A DNA stretch of 64,000 bases, from contig NZ_JABEKV010000001.1 of assembly GCF_013283645.1 (NCBI RefSeq), forward strand, positions 1,580,146-1,644,145. The letters run 5' to 3'. Position 1 is the stretch's first letter. Every line of letters begins with the position of its first letter. This stretch comes from Sinorhizobium psoraleae. Lineage in GTDB: Bacteria > Pseudomonadota > Alphaproteobacteria > Rhizobiales > Rhizobiaceae. Both the position numbers and the translations under genes were made by a program. Positions 25,114 through 33,567 of this stretch are shown one piece after another. Under the pieces are notes generated by a model. The model did no database searches. It was not told the DNA's origin and was given only the letters and a program-made list of their open reading frames with translations.

Positions 25114-27981
25114 ATGGCTATCACCGCAGCCGAAGTCTGGCGCGACTATGAAACTGATGGCGTGCCGTCGTCTGGGTCGCACAAAGTCAAGAAGAACAAT
25201 GCCCGTTCGTGGGGTGCATGGGTCGAGGGCGTAGTCAACGCCTTCACGGCAAGCGACGGTCGACTTTTCACGTCTCTTGCTAGCATCAACGTGTCGCTGG
25301 GCTATACGGCTTCAACGATGGCGTGGGTGATCGGTGATCCGGTTGCTGCCAACAATGGCGTCTATCAGAAACTTGGGGATTCTGGAACGGGTTCGTGGGT
25401 ACGGCGCGCCGACTTGCCGTTCTCGTTCATTATCGCGAGCGACGCAGGCGCCGGTACGGCTAACGCCATTCAGGCGACGACGAGCATTCCGGTCAGCGGC
25501 TCTGCGTTGGTCTGGATGAATATCTTTGAGGCCAACACTGGCGCAGTAACGGTTTCCTTCAACGGCGAAACGCCGCTGACCATCAAGACGAACAGTGGCA
25601 ACGATGTTGCTGCGGGCGGCCTGACTGCCGGCATGATTGTGCTTGGCATTGTATCCGGGTCGACATTCCGTCTTGTGAGCGATCAGGCGAGCTCGGCTGT
25701 TTTGGCTGCTTGCGAAGCGGCGAAGACAGCTGCGGAAGCGGCGGCAGCCGGGGTCAACTTCAAGAATGTTGCAAGCAGGAGTGCGCTAAAGGCCTTAAAC
25801 ACGGCCGTGACAACCCTCGCATTTCTCGGCGAGCCAGCCCGCGAGGGCGTGTTCAAGTGGACGACTGGTGATTTCTCGTCGCAGATCACCGCTGACACCT
25901 CCGAGGGTGTCTACATCAAGGCCGACGCCATTGCGTCCACCGTTGGCGCTTGGGTTCGGCAGTTTGACGGGCGTGTCTTCCCCGAGTGGTTCGGGGCTTT
26001 AGGCGACGGCACCACCTCGGATCAAACGGCTGCTGCAGCGACGGTTGCCTCCGCATTCGCTTCTGGCGATGAGGTGTATTGGACCAATACCTATCTCACC
26101 ACGGCGAGCGTTTCCAACTTCCACAGTGTGCGGCACTTCGGCCCGGGTATCATTAAGCGAAGCGGGCTTGGCGAAGAGTTGATTATAGGCGGCGGCTTTG
26201 CAAGTAGCACTAATTGGGTGGTGGGGGCTGGTTGGTCAATCGGAAGCGGCGTTGCGTCTGTCTCTGGCGCAGGCACCTTCAAAACCTTATATCAGAATTT
26301 GCCCGGCCCGTTTGTGGTTGGGGAAACCTATGAGATCACGTATACGGTCACTGCTTACACCAGCGGTGATATACGCGTACGCTTGGCTGTCGGAGCGACC
26401 GCCTACCACAGCACGACACTTCGGACTGCGATCGGAACTTACACGGAACAGATAACCGTTACCCAACCAATTGACAGGGTTTATTTTGCTACCGTCATCG
26501 ACGGCAGTACCCTGTCTGTGGACAACCTCTCCATCCGAAAGGTCGGAACGCAATTCGCCGTTGCTCCGAAGGAGGGACAGGCAAACATTCTCTATGTCGC
26601 CGCCTCCGGTGGCTCGGCGTCAAACGACGGCCTATCGTCTTCTCAGCCGTTCTCCACGCTGCAAGGCGCGTTCGACGCGTTCAAGCACTATTGGCCTCTG
26701 GATGGCAAGTGGGTGATCAAGCTCGCAGCAGGCACGTATTCTGCCGCTTCGCAGAGGTCAGCTCGGCTTGGGCCTGCAAACGAGACCGAGACTGATCCTG
26801 ACGCCGACAATTACACGGCCAACGGCATGTCCATGCGCAACATGCTGACCATCCAAGGCCCCGATGTCGGCTATGATCCGGCAACCAACCCCGAGCCTGA
26901 TCCCACGGCGATATTTGATGCAGCCGGGGCGGCAGCAGTGGGAATTCAGCTGGAACGCCAACTCAAGGTTCTGGCCAAGGATATCAAATTCCAGAACTAC
27001 AACGGCAGCTCATCGAGCGGCGGCATTGCCGCTGACGGGCATTGCTGGCTGCGCACGGAGAACGTTCACACGAATGCCTGCAACATTGGCCTTGCCGTCT
27101 ACAACCACTCTCAGATTGAGGTGAAGGGCGGGGCTGTAGAGGCTTGCGCGGTCGGTATACGCACTCTGTTCAATTGCAAGCAGGAAATCGGCAACCAGAT
27201 CGCCGGCGCTGTAGGCCAAGGGCCGTTCATTCGCAACTGCACGACGGCTGGCCTGCAGGTTCAAGAGGGCAGTACAGGGCACAGCGATTTCGTCACTTAT
27301 GAGGACAACGCAGTTGGCGTCGACGTACTCATTAATTCGCGCGTCAACCTGAACGGCTCTAACTTCAAGAGGAACACGGTTGCAGTCCGCGCCGCCAGCG
27401 CAAACGTGTTCCCGTCTGGCGTAGTCTGGAATACCGGTACGGCGGATGCGAACACGGAAAACCTCCGCATCGTGGATAGTGGTTCCATCGCGGGGCAGAA
27501 CGCCAACAATTGGCGCACGATCGAACGCAGCACGACGACCTTCACGACAGCGGCGAGCACGGCCGTTCAAACCGCGTTCACAGCAACGCTTGATGCGGGC
27601 CTCTACACAAGCGTGCCGAGTTCGATCTACCGCGGAAAGGCGATCAGGTTCAGGTGCGCCGGAACGATCACCGGAACTGCCGGCACCAAGTCTTTCCAAA
27701 TGCGGATAGGCGGCACCCTTCTGACCGGTGCAGCGCTAGAAGCGGATGCCAACGGGGGCTTTGATGTTGAAGGTACTGTCTATCTGACCGGCAACGCGAC
27801 GCAGAAAAGCACAATTCGGGCGCTTGCCGGCATCGGTACAAACAGGACCAAAGTCGGATATACGGCTACCGCGGTGAACACAGCCAGCGCTTCGGACCTG
27901 TCATTTACGGGGACTGTTGTGCTGGGCAACTCGGCCGACCAGATCGTTGTCGAAGTGGCTGAGCTCGAGGTGCAGGGGTGA
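25114..27981 (+). CDS. Tailspike / tail fibre, receptor-binding protein with beta-helix
   Basis: 955 residues. N-terminal virion-attachment part; VFPEWFGALGDGTTSDQTAA (about 287-306) is the classical opening of pectate-lyase-like tailspikes. Residues about 359-480 look like an inserted jelly-roll/carbohydrate-binding module (TNWVVGAGWSIGSGVASVSG ... VYFATVIDGSTLSVDNLSI). A second beta-helix segment begins near ILYVAASGGSASNDGLSSSQPFSTLQGAFDAF (about 491). The C-terminal domain is beta-rich. It probably binds, and may cleave, a surface polysaccharide; catalytic residues cannot be assigned by eye. Confidence 0.85.
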   Translation: MAITAAEVWRDYETDGVPSSGSHKVKKNNARSWGAWVEGVVNAFTASDGRLFTSLASINVSLGYTASTMAWVIGDPVAANNGVYQKLGDSGTGSWVRRADLPFSFIIASDAGAGTANAIQATTSIPVSGSALVWMNIFEANTGAVTVSFNGETPLTIKTNSGNDVAAGGLTAGMIVLGIVSGSTFRLVSDQASSAVLAACEAAKTAAEAAAAGVNFKNVASRSALKALNTAVTTLAFLGEPAREGVFKWTTGDFSSQITADTSEGVYIKADAIASTVGAWVRQFDGRVFPEWFGALGDGTTSDQTAAAATVASAFASGDEVYWTNTYLTTASVSNFHSVRHFGPGIIKRSGLGEELIIGGGFASSTNWVVGAGWSIGSGVASVSGAGTFKTLYQNLPGPFVVGETYEITYTVTAYTSGDIRVRLAVGATAYHSTTLRTAIGTYTEQITVTQPIDRVYFATVIDGSTLSVDNLSIRKVGTQFAVAPKEGQANILYVAASGGSASNDGLSSSQPFSTLQGAFDAFKHYWPLDGKWVIKLAAGTYSAASQRSARLGPANETETDPDADNYTANGMSMRNMLTIQGPDVGYDPATNPEPDPTAIFDAAGAAAVGIQLERQLKVLAKDIKFQNYNGSSSSGGIAADGHCWLRTENVHTNACNIGLAVYNHSQIEVKGGAVEACAVGIRTLFNCKQEIGNQIAGAVGQGPFIRNCTTAGLQVQEGSTGHSDFVTYEDNAVGVDVLINSRVNLNGSNFKRNTVAVRAASANVFPSGVVWNTGTADANTENLRIVDSGSIAGQNANNWRTIERSTTTFTTAASTAVQTAFTATLDAGLYTSVPSSIYRGKAIRFRCAGTITGTAGTKSFQMRIGGTLLTGAALEADANGGFDVEGTVYLTGNATQKSTIRALAGIGTNRTKVGYTATAVNTASASDLSFTGTVVLGNSADQIVVEVAELEVQG

Positions 27982-28031
27982 TGTCTCACGTCTCAGGGCA
28001 TAACAATTAGTTTTTTAACGGAGAGCGCCAC

Positions 28032-28250
28032 ATGATTGAAAAGCAGAGTGTCGAATTTGATGCTGGCAGCTGGGGCAGGCGCGCGGCCCAGGAAATTGTT
28101 GACGAATACTCCAACGCTGCGGCTATCGACACGGCCTGTTACCGAGTATGTAGCTTCGTGGATGCGGCCGCAAAGCTTGCGTTGGCAGACAGTTCGGTAG
28201 CACTGCGAATTGGAGAGATGATGGATCCGCCCAGGTCCTTCGATCGCTAG
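28032..28250 (+). CDS. Small hypothetical phage protein
   Basis: 72 residues with ACGGAGAG 8 nt upstream of the ATG. No recognised domain (EKQSVEFDAGSWGRRAAQEIVDEYSNAAAI). Follows the tailspike gene and converges with the minus-strand gene ending at 28254. Confidence 0.55.
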   Translation: MIEKQSVEFDAGSWGRRAAQEIVDEYSNAAAIDTACYRVCSFVDAAAKLALADSSVALRIGEMMDPPRSFDR

Positions 28251-28253
28251 AGA

Positions 28254-28901
28254 TTACCGTGGCCTTGGCGGTTTAATGCGATCAGCGGCGGCCTTGATGG
28301 CTTGAACCTCGACAATGACGTGCTCGACGCAAAGACGGTTCCCAAGCCAATGCTTACCATCTTTGATAATCGTCGACGTAGCGTCTGCGGCTATGCCGGC
28401 ATCTTCCCGAATGAATCTTTCCGGATGATGCCCGCCACCCGTGAGGTAGCCACCCTTTCCATACGCGTGTTCTACCATGTCACGAAGTTCTTTGCCCTCC
28501 TTCAGAAGATGACTGGCGCGACTGAAGGGGGGCTGGACTTCTGGAAATAGGTTCTGAGCGAGTTTCAAAACTCGGATGAGAACGCCCATAGATGTGACAA
28601 AGTGGTGCGCCGCCAACGTTGACTCGCGCATCAGGAACTCATGCTTCCGGACGCTCGCCTGCCAATCGACAGCCTCACTTGAGAACTCTTGGTCGAGCGC
28701 TGCGCTCGACAACAGATAGGCGTCCGCATTCCGCATGAACGCCCATAGCCAAAAGTTAAGTTCGTGCCAGTGCCGTCTTCTTGAATCTCCGAGATCCATT
28801 CGATTCCCCATGTGTGCGCCCCATATTCCCCCAATGCAAAGAAAGGACATCGGCGCACGGTCCATGGCGTTAGTACGTAGGCCCATCCTCTCCAGGCACA
28901 T
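28254..28901 (-). CDS. Hypothetical protein, minus-strand accessory gene
   Basis: 215 residues, His/Trp-rich N-terminal half (RRRHWHELNFWLWAFMRNADAYLLSSAALD), mostly helical, no signal peptide. No family recognised. It is opposite in strand to the late genes and lies 3 nt after the stop of the gene upstream on the same strand, so it belongs to a small separate transcription unit typical of a moron. Confidence 0.6.
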   Translation of the reverse strand: MCLERMGLRTNAMDRAPMSFLCIGGIWGAHMGNRMDLGDSRRRHWHELNFWLWAFMRNADAYLLSSAALDQEFSSEAVDWQASVRKHEFLMRESTLAAHHFVTSMGVLIRVLKLAQNLFPEVQPPFSRASHLLKEGKELRDMVEHAYGKGGYLTGGGHHPERFIREDAGIAADATSTIIKDGKHWLGNRLCVEHVIVEVQAIKAAADRIKPPRPR

Positions 28902-28904
28902 GTC

Positions 28905-29135
28905 CTAATTTGTTTCTGTGCCCTTCACACATTGTTCGCCCAGCTGAAGCACAGCATGATGGAGATCCAGCATCTCTGCTGGCTCGGCGCCTTCTGTCAG
29001 GAATTCTGTTGTCAACAGATCAGCCAATGTCTCGCCCATTGCCAAGTTGGTCACGGGCCCGTCGATCGTCAGGAAGTAGCGCCTGATGGCAGAATACTCG
29101 TCCATGGTCGTGTCGCGATGAACGGTCATTTCCAT
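28905..29135 (-). CDS. Small acidic hypothetical protein
   Basis: 76 residues with AGGACGG upstream of the ATG at 29135. Acidic (GETLADLLTTEFLTEGAEPAEMLDLHHAVLQLG). No family recognised. Lies 22 nt downstream of a 43-codon ORF and just before the 215-residue gene, all on the minus strand. Confidence 0.55.
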   Translation of the reverse strand: MEMTVHRDTTMDEYSAIRRYFLTIDGPVTNLAMGETLADLLTTEFLTEGAEPAEMLDLHHAVLQLGEQCVKGTETN

Positions 29136-29157
29136 TCCGTCCTATAGGCAGGGCGGC

Positions 29158-29289
29158 TTAGTATTCGAATTCTTTGTCAGCTGGATGATAGTCGCGCCGG
29201 AAGTGGTCCTCCCAGGGGTCGAAACTCTTCTGCTCATCCGAGGAGTTCGGCTGGCGTTCATCATCGCCCTGCTTGTGCTCAAAATCCAT
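29158..29289 (-). CDS. Very small acidic protein (43 aa), probable
   Basis: Read by hand: MDFEHKQGDDERQPNSSDEQ...FEY, stop at 29160-29158. GAGG lies 9 nt before the ATG at 29289. The strong bias to charged residues and its position as first cistron of the three-gene minus-strand unit support it. 29290-29506 upstream holds no gene I can support. Confidence 0.45.
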   Translation of the reverse strand: MDFEHKQGDDERQPNSSDEQKSFDPWEDHFRRDYHPADKEFEY

Positions 29290-29506
29290 CTTAAGAAGCC
29301 TCTAATAACCCGTGGCCTGCTCCTAGCTGGTTCGGAGTGCAGAGGCCACCCCGAAATTGGTGGCGGCTGCACGACATCCCTAATAAGTTGTGGAATTGCT
29401 ACAGTGGGGCATGCCACTCAGGCGGCAAACGGACACACCCACGGAAGCCTCGTTGCCTGCAACCTAAAACTGTTCTATTCCTGCTGCACAGGGCAAGGGG
29501 GCATAC

Positions 29507-30817
29507 ATGGCAAAAATTACAGTGGCGTCGAACTACTCGCTCAATATGAGCGACTTCGATTTCAGCGCGATCTATTACGGGTCTTCGTATGTGCAGTCAG
29601 GAACGCTGTTCCGCGTCAACTACGGCGACGGAACGGTTGAGGAGTTTCGTGGCACTGGGTTCGCTTATAATGCCTATGGGGAGCCAATTGCGGGCACGGT
29701 GACGAGCTACGCTGCCTTTTATGGGGGCCAGCGGCTGTTTTACGTGGAAGGCGGAAGCGTCGCGGCGACTAAGATTGTTGCGGCGGCTAACACTTACAGC
29801 ACGAGCGATGACCTTGGAGTAATCACCGAGGTCCTGAAGGGCAATGACTCAATCAGCGGCGGCAATCTCGCTGATGTGCTCTTGGCCTTTGACGGCAATG
29901 ACATCATCAACGGGAACGGCGGAAACGACATCCTCTGGGGCTACGCCGGCAACGACACGATCATCGGTGGGACCGGAGGTGACGAGGTCAACGGCGGCAC
30001 TGGAGTCGACACCGCCTCCTACGCGACCTCTACGAGAAACGTCGTCGCAAGCCTGGCGAACTCGGCAATCAACTCGAACGATGCCTTGGGCGACAAATAC
30101 ATCTCGATCGAGAACCTGACGGGTACCAATTACAACGATACACTGTATGGCAATGCCGGCGCCAACACACTGAGCGGCGGGGTAGGGAATGATGTCCTTG
30201 TCGGTGGTGCAGGCGCCGACGCACTCTACGGTAGCAGCGGCACGGACACCGTCTCCTACGCGACAGCGACGATCGGCGTGGTCGCCAATCTCACCAGCGT
30301 TGCGGCGAACACCAACGACGCCAAGGGCGATGTCTACTCTCTGGTCGAGAACCTCATCGGCACGAACTATACTGACAAGCTCTACGGTAACGCGAGTTCC
30401 AACGCGCTGACCGGCGGCTCGGGCAATGATGTGCTTGGCGGGTATAGCGGCAACGACCTCCTTTATGGCGGCGCGGGTCGTGATCTTCTCACCGGCGGCG
30501 TCGGCGCCGATCGGTTCGTCTTCAAGGCACTCTCCGAATCGGCCGGAGCATCGTTCGACTCGATCTACGACTTCATGCCTTCTGAACTGGACAAGATCGA
30601 CCTATCGGCGATCGATGCCAGTACGAAATTAACGGGTAACCAAGCGTTCAGCTTTGTCGGCACGGCGGCGTTCAAGGGCGTTGCCGGGGAACTGCGTTAC
30701 GACAAGCTCGCTTCTGATACCTACATCTACGCTGATGTGAATGGCGATAAGGTTGCCGATCTCAAGATCCACTTGGATGACGCTGTTACCCTGACGAAGG
30801 ACTATTTCGTCCTCTGA
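29507..30817 (+). CDS. RTX / hemolysin-type calcium-binding protein
   Basis: 436 residues without Sec signal, expected to be exported by a type I system through its C-terminus. Clusters of GGxGxDxLxG nonapeptides lie at about 124-165, 215-240 and 295-340 (for example GNGGNDILWGYAGNDTIIGG, GGSGNDVLGGYSGNDLLYGG). The last about 95 residues resemble the serralysin-type C-terminal domain (DKIDLSAIDA, ending TKDYFVL). No protease zinc motif is present, so it is not a serralysin; adhesion or surface binding is a guess. No T1SS genes are nearby. It is a host-type cargo gene inside the prophage. Confidence 0.88.
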   Translation: MAKITVASNYSLNMSDFDFSAIYYGSSYVQSGTLFRVNYGDGTVEEFRGTGFAYNAYGEPIAGTVTSYAAFYGGQRLFYVEGGSVAATKIVAAANTYSTSDDLGVITEVLKGNDSISGGNLADVLLAFDGNDIINGNGGNDILWGYAGNDTIIGGTGGDEVNGGTGVDTASYATSTRNVVASLANSAINSNDALGDKYISIENLTGTNYNDTLYGNAGANTLSGGVGNDVLVGGAGADALYGSSGTDTVSYATATIGVVANLTSVAANTNDAKGDVYSLVENLIGTNYTDKLYGNASSNALTGGSGNDVLGGYSGNDLLYGGAGRDLLTGGVGADRFVFKALSESAGASFDSIYDFMPSELDKIDLSAIDASTKLTGNQAFSFVGTAAFKGVAGELRYDKLASDTYIYADVNGDKVADLKIHLDDAVTLTKDYFVL

Positions 30818-30832
30818 GGCGACGAAAATGAA

Positions 30833-30854
30833 AAGCCCCGCTTCGGCGGGGTTT
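30833..30854. terminator. Bidirectional-type terminator between RTX gene and minus-strand operon
   Basis: CCCCGC (30836-30841) and GCGGGG (30846-30851) with a short loop. On the minus strand it is followed by CTTTTC, and it sits 8 nt beyond the shifted-frame stop of the converging small gene; on the plus strand GTTT follows, 18 nt after the RTX stop. Confidence 0.65.
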
Positions 30855-30862
30855 GCAGGAGC

Positions 30863-31070
30863 TCATTCTGGCCGCTGATATTGCGGCACCCATCCACGCG
30901 TTATACCGCGGCTCATGGCGGCCTCGGCGAGCGACATGCTCGCGCAAATGCCTGCAATCCAAAAGCAGCGTAGCGATGGTCGCGCGCGGATCTTCGTCAT
31001 GCCAGGCGAGGGCGGCTTCCACTTCCCAGTCTAGATCCGTCGCCTGTTCTTTCTTCGCAGTCATAGTCAT
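30863..31070 (-). pseudogene. SOS-operon second gene, apparent +1 frameshift
   Basis: From ATG at 31070 (overlapping the upstream stop as ATGA) the frame reads MTMTAKKEQATDLDWEVEAA...TLLLDCRHLRE. It then continues as an unlikely Arg-rich tail through the terminator and into the RTX gene (stop 30786). In the +1 frame the sequence after the LRE region reads SLAEAAMSRGITRGWVPQY and stops at 30865-30863, 8 nt before the terminator. That ending resembles small rhizobial proteins of the DWxVEAAL...DPRAxIxTLL...LA-x-SRGxTRGW type as I recall them. Either a true frameshift mutation, a programmed shift near 30965-30945, or a sequencing error. Confidence 0.55.
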
Positions 31071-31237
31071 TGCAGGTTCAAACTCAGTTGCACGCCTCGG
31101 CTCGGCACTGGCAGCGGCTTGCTGGTGTCGATGCGGCCGAAGATCTCTTTTCTTCGCCGGGCCTCGCGTTCCCTTTTTGCACGCAATGATGCCAGGACAG
31201 ACTGGGCGCGCTTAATAACCTCTTCGCTGCGATTCAT
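31067..31237 (-). CDS. Small basic protein, first gene of LexA-box operon
   Basis: 56 residues read by hand: MNRSEEVIKRAQSVLASLRA, then a run of Arg/Lys/Glu (coiled-coil-like) and a C-terminal SRGVQLSLNLQ. A perfect GGAGG lies 5-6 nt before the ATG at 31237. A near-consensus promoter with a LexA box overlapping its -10 element lies immediately upstream, so it should be induced by DNA damage. Its stop overlaps the next gene as ATGA. No known family recognised. Confidence 0.75.
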   Translation of the reverse strand: MNRSEEVIKRAQSVLASLRAKREREARRRKEIFGRIDTSKPLPVPSRGVQLSLNLQ

Positions 31238-31255
31238 GAGAACCTCCGTTGCGAT

Positions 31256-31290
31256 GTTCTTATTTTGTTCTCATTTCGGAGCGCAGTCAA
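31256..31290 (-). promoter_or_regulatory. SOS promoter: LexA box overlapping sigma-70-type promoter
   Basis: GTTC (31256-31259), 7 nt, GTTC (31267-31270) is the exact alphaproteobacterial LexA site GTTC-N7-GTTC (GAAC-N7-GAAC on the minus strand). On the minus strand TTGACT (31290-31285), a 17-bp spacer and CAAAAT (31267-31262) form a good promoter whose -10 lies inside the box. LexA bound here would block RNA polymerase. It controls the 31237/31070 gene pair. Confidence 0.8.
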
Positions 31291-31441
31291 GAGTGGCGAG
31301 GCCCAGCGCGCGCGTGATCGGCGGGACTGCTAGGCCTCTAACCGCCGCGCCCCTGCGCGAGGCGGCTAAGTAAACTAACCACGGCCGACGTGAGGGGCCA
31401 TTCGGCTCTTCGATCTAGCTCGAACACGGGAACCCCAAAAC

Positions 31442-32368
31442 ATGACCATCACGACCACGTCGCAGCGTGGGCGCGCTTTTTTGAGCGGCCACGAAGGAAA
31501 CCCGCTGACTTGTTATCTCGATGCGGTTAGCGAGCCTACAATTGGGCGCGGCTTCACGATGCGCAGCGCCGCGGTGCGCGCGGCTTTGAAGAAAATTGGC
31601 ATCACGAAGCTCGTGCCTGGAAAGACGAAGATTACGGCCGAGCAATCTGACCAAATCTTCGCCGCAGTGCTTGCCGACGAATTCGAGCCTGCCGTTGTCG
31701 CCGCGTCGCCAAAGAACCGCAGCCAAAACCAGATGGATGCCGCGGTCAGTGCAATCTACAACCTCGGCACTGGCGCGATGGATTGGACGTGGGCCGACCT
31801 TTGGCGCGCAGGCGACGTCAAAGGCGCCGCGGCCTATCTCGGCAGCCACTACAACAGGGCAGGCGGCAAGAAGTTGGCGGGTCTCGTGCGGCGCCGCAAG
31901 GAAGAGGCCGGACTGTTCCTGAATGGGCGGTACGCGTCAGTAGGCGGAGCAGTCAAGGAATCGACGGCCAAGCCGCCGAAGAAAGCTGACCCAGTCGTCA
32001 AGGAAGCGCAGGAAATTCTGTCCGCCAAGGGGTTCAATCCCGGCGCTATCGACGGCTGGATGGGCGAGAAAACGCGCGACGCTATCATCGCCTACCAGAA
32101 AGCCCATCCGCATCTCGAGGCCGACGGCATTCTCGGGCCAGCTACTTTGAGCCAGCTACGGCGCGACGCTGCAGCGCTGAAAGACGCGGCCACGAAGGGT
32201 GCCGGCTCCGCAGTAGGCAGCGGCATGCTGGCGTTCGCTGCCGGCTTGCCGTGGGGCTGGATTGCGGCGGGTTCGCTGGTTCTGGCGCTTGGCTACGTGG
32301 CTTGGAGAAACCGCGACATCATTCAACGCTGGTGGAACACCAGGCGCGGCAAGGAGGCGAAGGTCTAG
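31442..32368 (+). CDS. Endolysin: GH24 lysozyme, peptidoglycan-binding domain, C-terminal membrane segment
   Basis: 308 residues. N-terminal T4-type lysozyme with the E-D-T triad: E18 in SGHEGNP, D27 and T33 in CYLDAVSEPTIGRGF. A PG_binding_1 domain follows (VVKEAQEILSAKGFNPGAIDGWMGEKTRDAIIAYQ, about 182-230). A C-terminal hydrophobic segment (WGWIAAGSLVLALGYVAW, about 273-292) with basic tail suggests a membrane-tethered lysin. Cleaves peptidoglycan at lysis; paired with the holin encoded just downstream. Confidence 0.92.
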   Translation: MTITTTSQRGRAFLSGHEGNPLTCYLDAVSEPTIGRGFTMRSAAVRAALKKIGITKLVPGKTKITAEQSDQIFAAVLADEFEPAVVAASPKNRSQNQMDAAVSAIYNLGTGAMDWTWADLWRAGDVKGAAAYLGSHYNRAGGKKLAGLVRRRKEEAGLFLNGRYASVGGAVKESTAKPPKKADPVVKEAQEILSAKGFNPGAIDGWMGEKTRDAIIAYQKAHPHLEADGILGPATLSQLRRDAAALKDAATKGAGSAVGSGMLAFAAGLPWGWIAAGSLVLALGYVAWRNRDIIQRWWNTRRGKEAKV

Positions 32369-32383
32369 TGCGGCGGACAGAGC

Positions 32384-32623
32384 TCACCGCCGCCTCCGAG
32401 AGCCTCGAGCGTCCTTCCGAAACTTGGCGAGCGATCGTCTGAGTTTCGTGATGCTCTGGGTCACATGCTCAACAATGAGCAAATGTTTCTCGTTCTCCAA
32501 CTCAATGACACTCCCGCATCTTTTGCACGCGAGTTCATCGTTTGTCTTTACCCATTCGACCGTTTTGCTGATCTCGTGTCCACACTCGGGGCAGGGGATG
32601 TCGATCTCTTCATTTTCGAACAT
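32384..32623 (-). CDS. Small zinc-ribbon protein
   Basis: 79 residues from ATG at 32623; GTG at 32656 is an alternative. Two CxxC pairs, CPECGHE and CKRCGS, form a zinc ribbon, followed by a helical basic C-terminus. It lies opposite in strand between endolysin and holin genes, a common place for small accessory genes. Function unknown; nucleic-acid or protein binding is likely. Confidence 0.7.
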   Translation of the reverse strand: MFENEEIDIPCPECGHEISKTVEWVKTNDELACKRCGSVIELENEKHLLIVEHVTQSITKLRRSLAKFRKDARGSRRRR

Positions 32624-32674
32624 AGCAGCACTCAGGTTGAGTGCAGATAGCAACACAACCTAAATCGAGGCGCA

Positions 32675-33061
32675 ATGCTTAGTCTCTTACTCAAATGGGT
32701 TACACACGGCCCGCTCGACCGTATCCTCACGTCCCTCGATAGGTCGATTGACAACGAAACTGAACGACAAAAGGTCGCTGGAGAGGCAATCGCCAAGTAC
32801 ATAGCGACTGAGGCCGAGACGCGCGCCACCGCGATGCAGTCGCGCGTGTTCTGGTACGTGTGGGCGCTATTCGCGGCACCTGTCGGCTTCTGGCTTGGCG
32901 CTATCTGCCTTGATAGCGTCTTCCTGTTCTACGGCCAGATCGCCGACCTGCCGCCGAGCGTGAAGCCTTACGCCACACAGATCATTGCGGCGGTGTTCGG
33001 CTCCGGCGCGGGCGTCGCAGGCGTTCAGTCGATCGCCGCGGCCATTCGGGGGCGTCGATGA
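32675..33061 (+). CDS. Holin (3TM superfamily)
   Basis: 128 residues. Amphipathic N-terminus, a charged linker (DNETERQKVAGEAIAKYIATEAETRATAMQSR) and hydrophobic segments at about 60-86 and 98-122 match the 3TM/GTA-type holin family. Makes the membrane lesion that releases or triggers the endolysin. Its stop overlaps the next start (ATGA). Confidence 0.8.
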   Translation: MLSLLLKWVTHGPLDRILTSLDRSIDNETERQKVAGEAIAKYIATEAETRATAMQSRVFWYVWALFAAPVGFWLGAICLDSVFLFYGQIADLPPSVKPYATQIIAAVFGSGAGVAGVQSIAAAIRGRR

Positions 33062-33357
33062 CCATCACCGCCGAGCTCGTAGGATTCATTATCATGGTGT
33101 TTGGCGCGGTTTCTGGCGTCTGGTGGCGGGTAGAAAGCAAGGTGAAAGTTGCGGAAGACAAGGCCGACAAGGCCGCTGCTGACCTAGCGCAACATCGCGT
33201 GCACTCCGCCGAAACGTTCGCCACCAAAGCAGGACTTCAAGAGAGCACGGCGCAATTGCTCCGCGCGATTGAAGGCGTTGGCAACAGAATCGACGGCGTT
33301 CACGAGCGGCTTGATCGTGTGTTTGAGAGCCGCGCTGGCCGCAGAACATCAACATAG
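33058..33357 (+). CDS. Small membrane protein with coiled coil, lysis accessory
   Basis: 99 residues. One N-terminal transmembrane segment (ELVGFIIMVFGAVSGVWWRV) followed by a long charged coiled coil. Overlap with the holin gene (ATGA) places it in the lysis cassette; it could be a spanin-like or holin-modulating protein, but there is no lipobox or defining motif. Confidence 0.65.
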   Translation: MTITAELVGFIIMVFGAVSGVWWRVESKVKVAEDKADKAAADLAQHRVHSAETFATKAGLQESTAQLLRAIEGVGNRIDGVHERLDRVFESRAGRRTST

Positions 33358-33387
33358 AATGCCGCACAAGCGACGCCGGGTAACTTG

Positions 33388-33567
33388 TCAAAGTTGATCG
33401 CTTATCGCGTCGTACTCTTGCTGCGCCTTCCTGAGATCCCGATTAGCGGCGTCAACCAGCCCGCTATCTCCCTTTTGGACCTCGCGTTTGACGCGCTCAT
33501 GTGCGTCTTGCAGTTTCCGAAACGCGCGATCCCACTCCTCGAACCGCGGATGATCCTCTATCGCCAT
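33388..33567 (-). CDS. Small charged protein (59 aa)
   Basis: Read by hand from ATG at 33567: MAIEDHPRFEEWDRAFRKLQ..., 59 residues, stop at 33390-33388. Coiled-coil-like, highly charged, with AAAGAGAA upstream. It fills the gap between the lysis genes and the HEPN gene and is on the minus strand. No family recognised. Confidence 0.6.
   Translation of the reverse strand: MAIEDHPRFEEWDRAFRKLQDAHERVKREVQKGDSGLVDAANRDLRKAQQEYDAISDQL

Noticed and set aside
29142..29417. 91-codon minus-strand frame
   Set aside because: A different minus-strand frame (29158-29289) has a better ribosome binding site and natural charged composition; the 91-codon frame is Pro/Arg/Ser-rich shadow.
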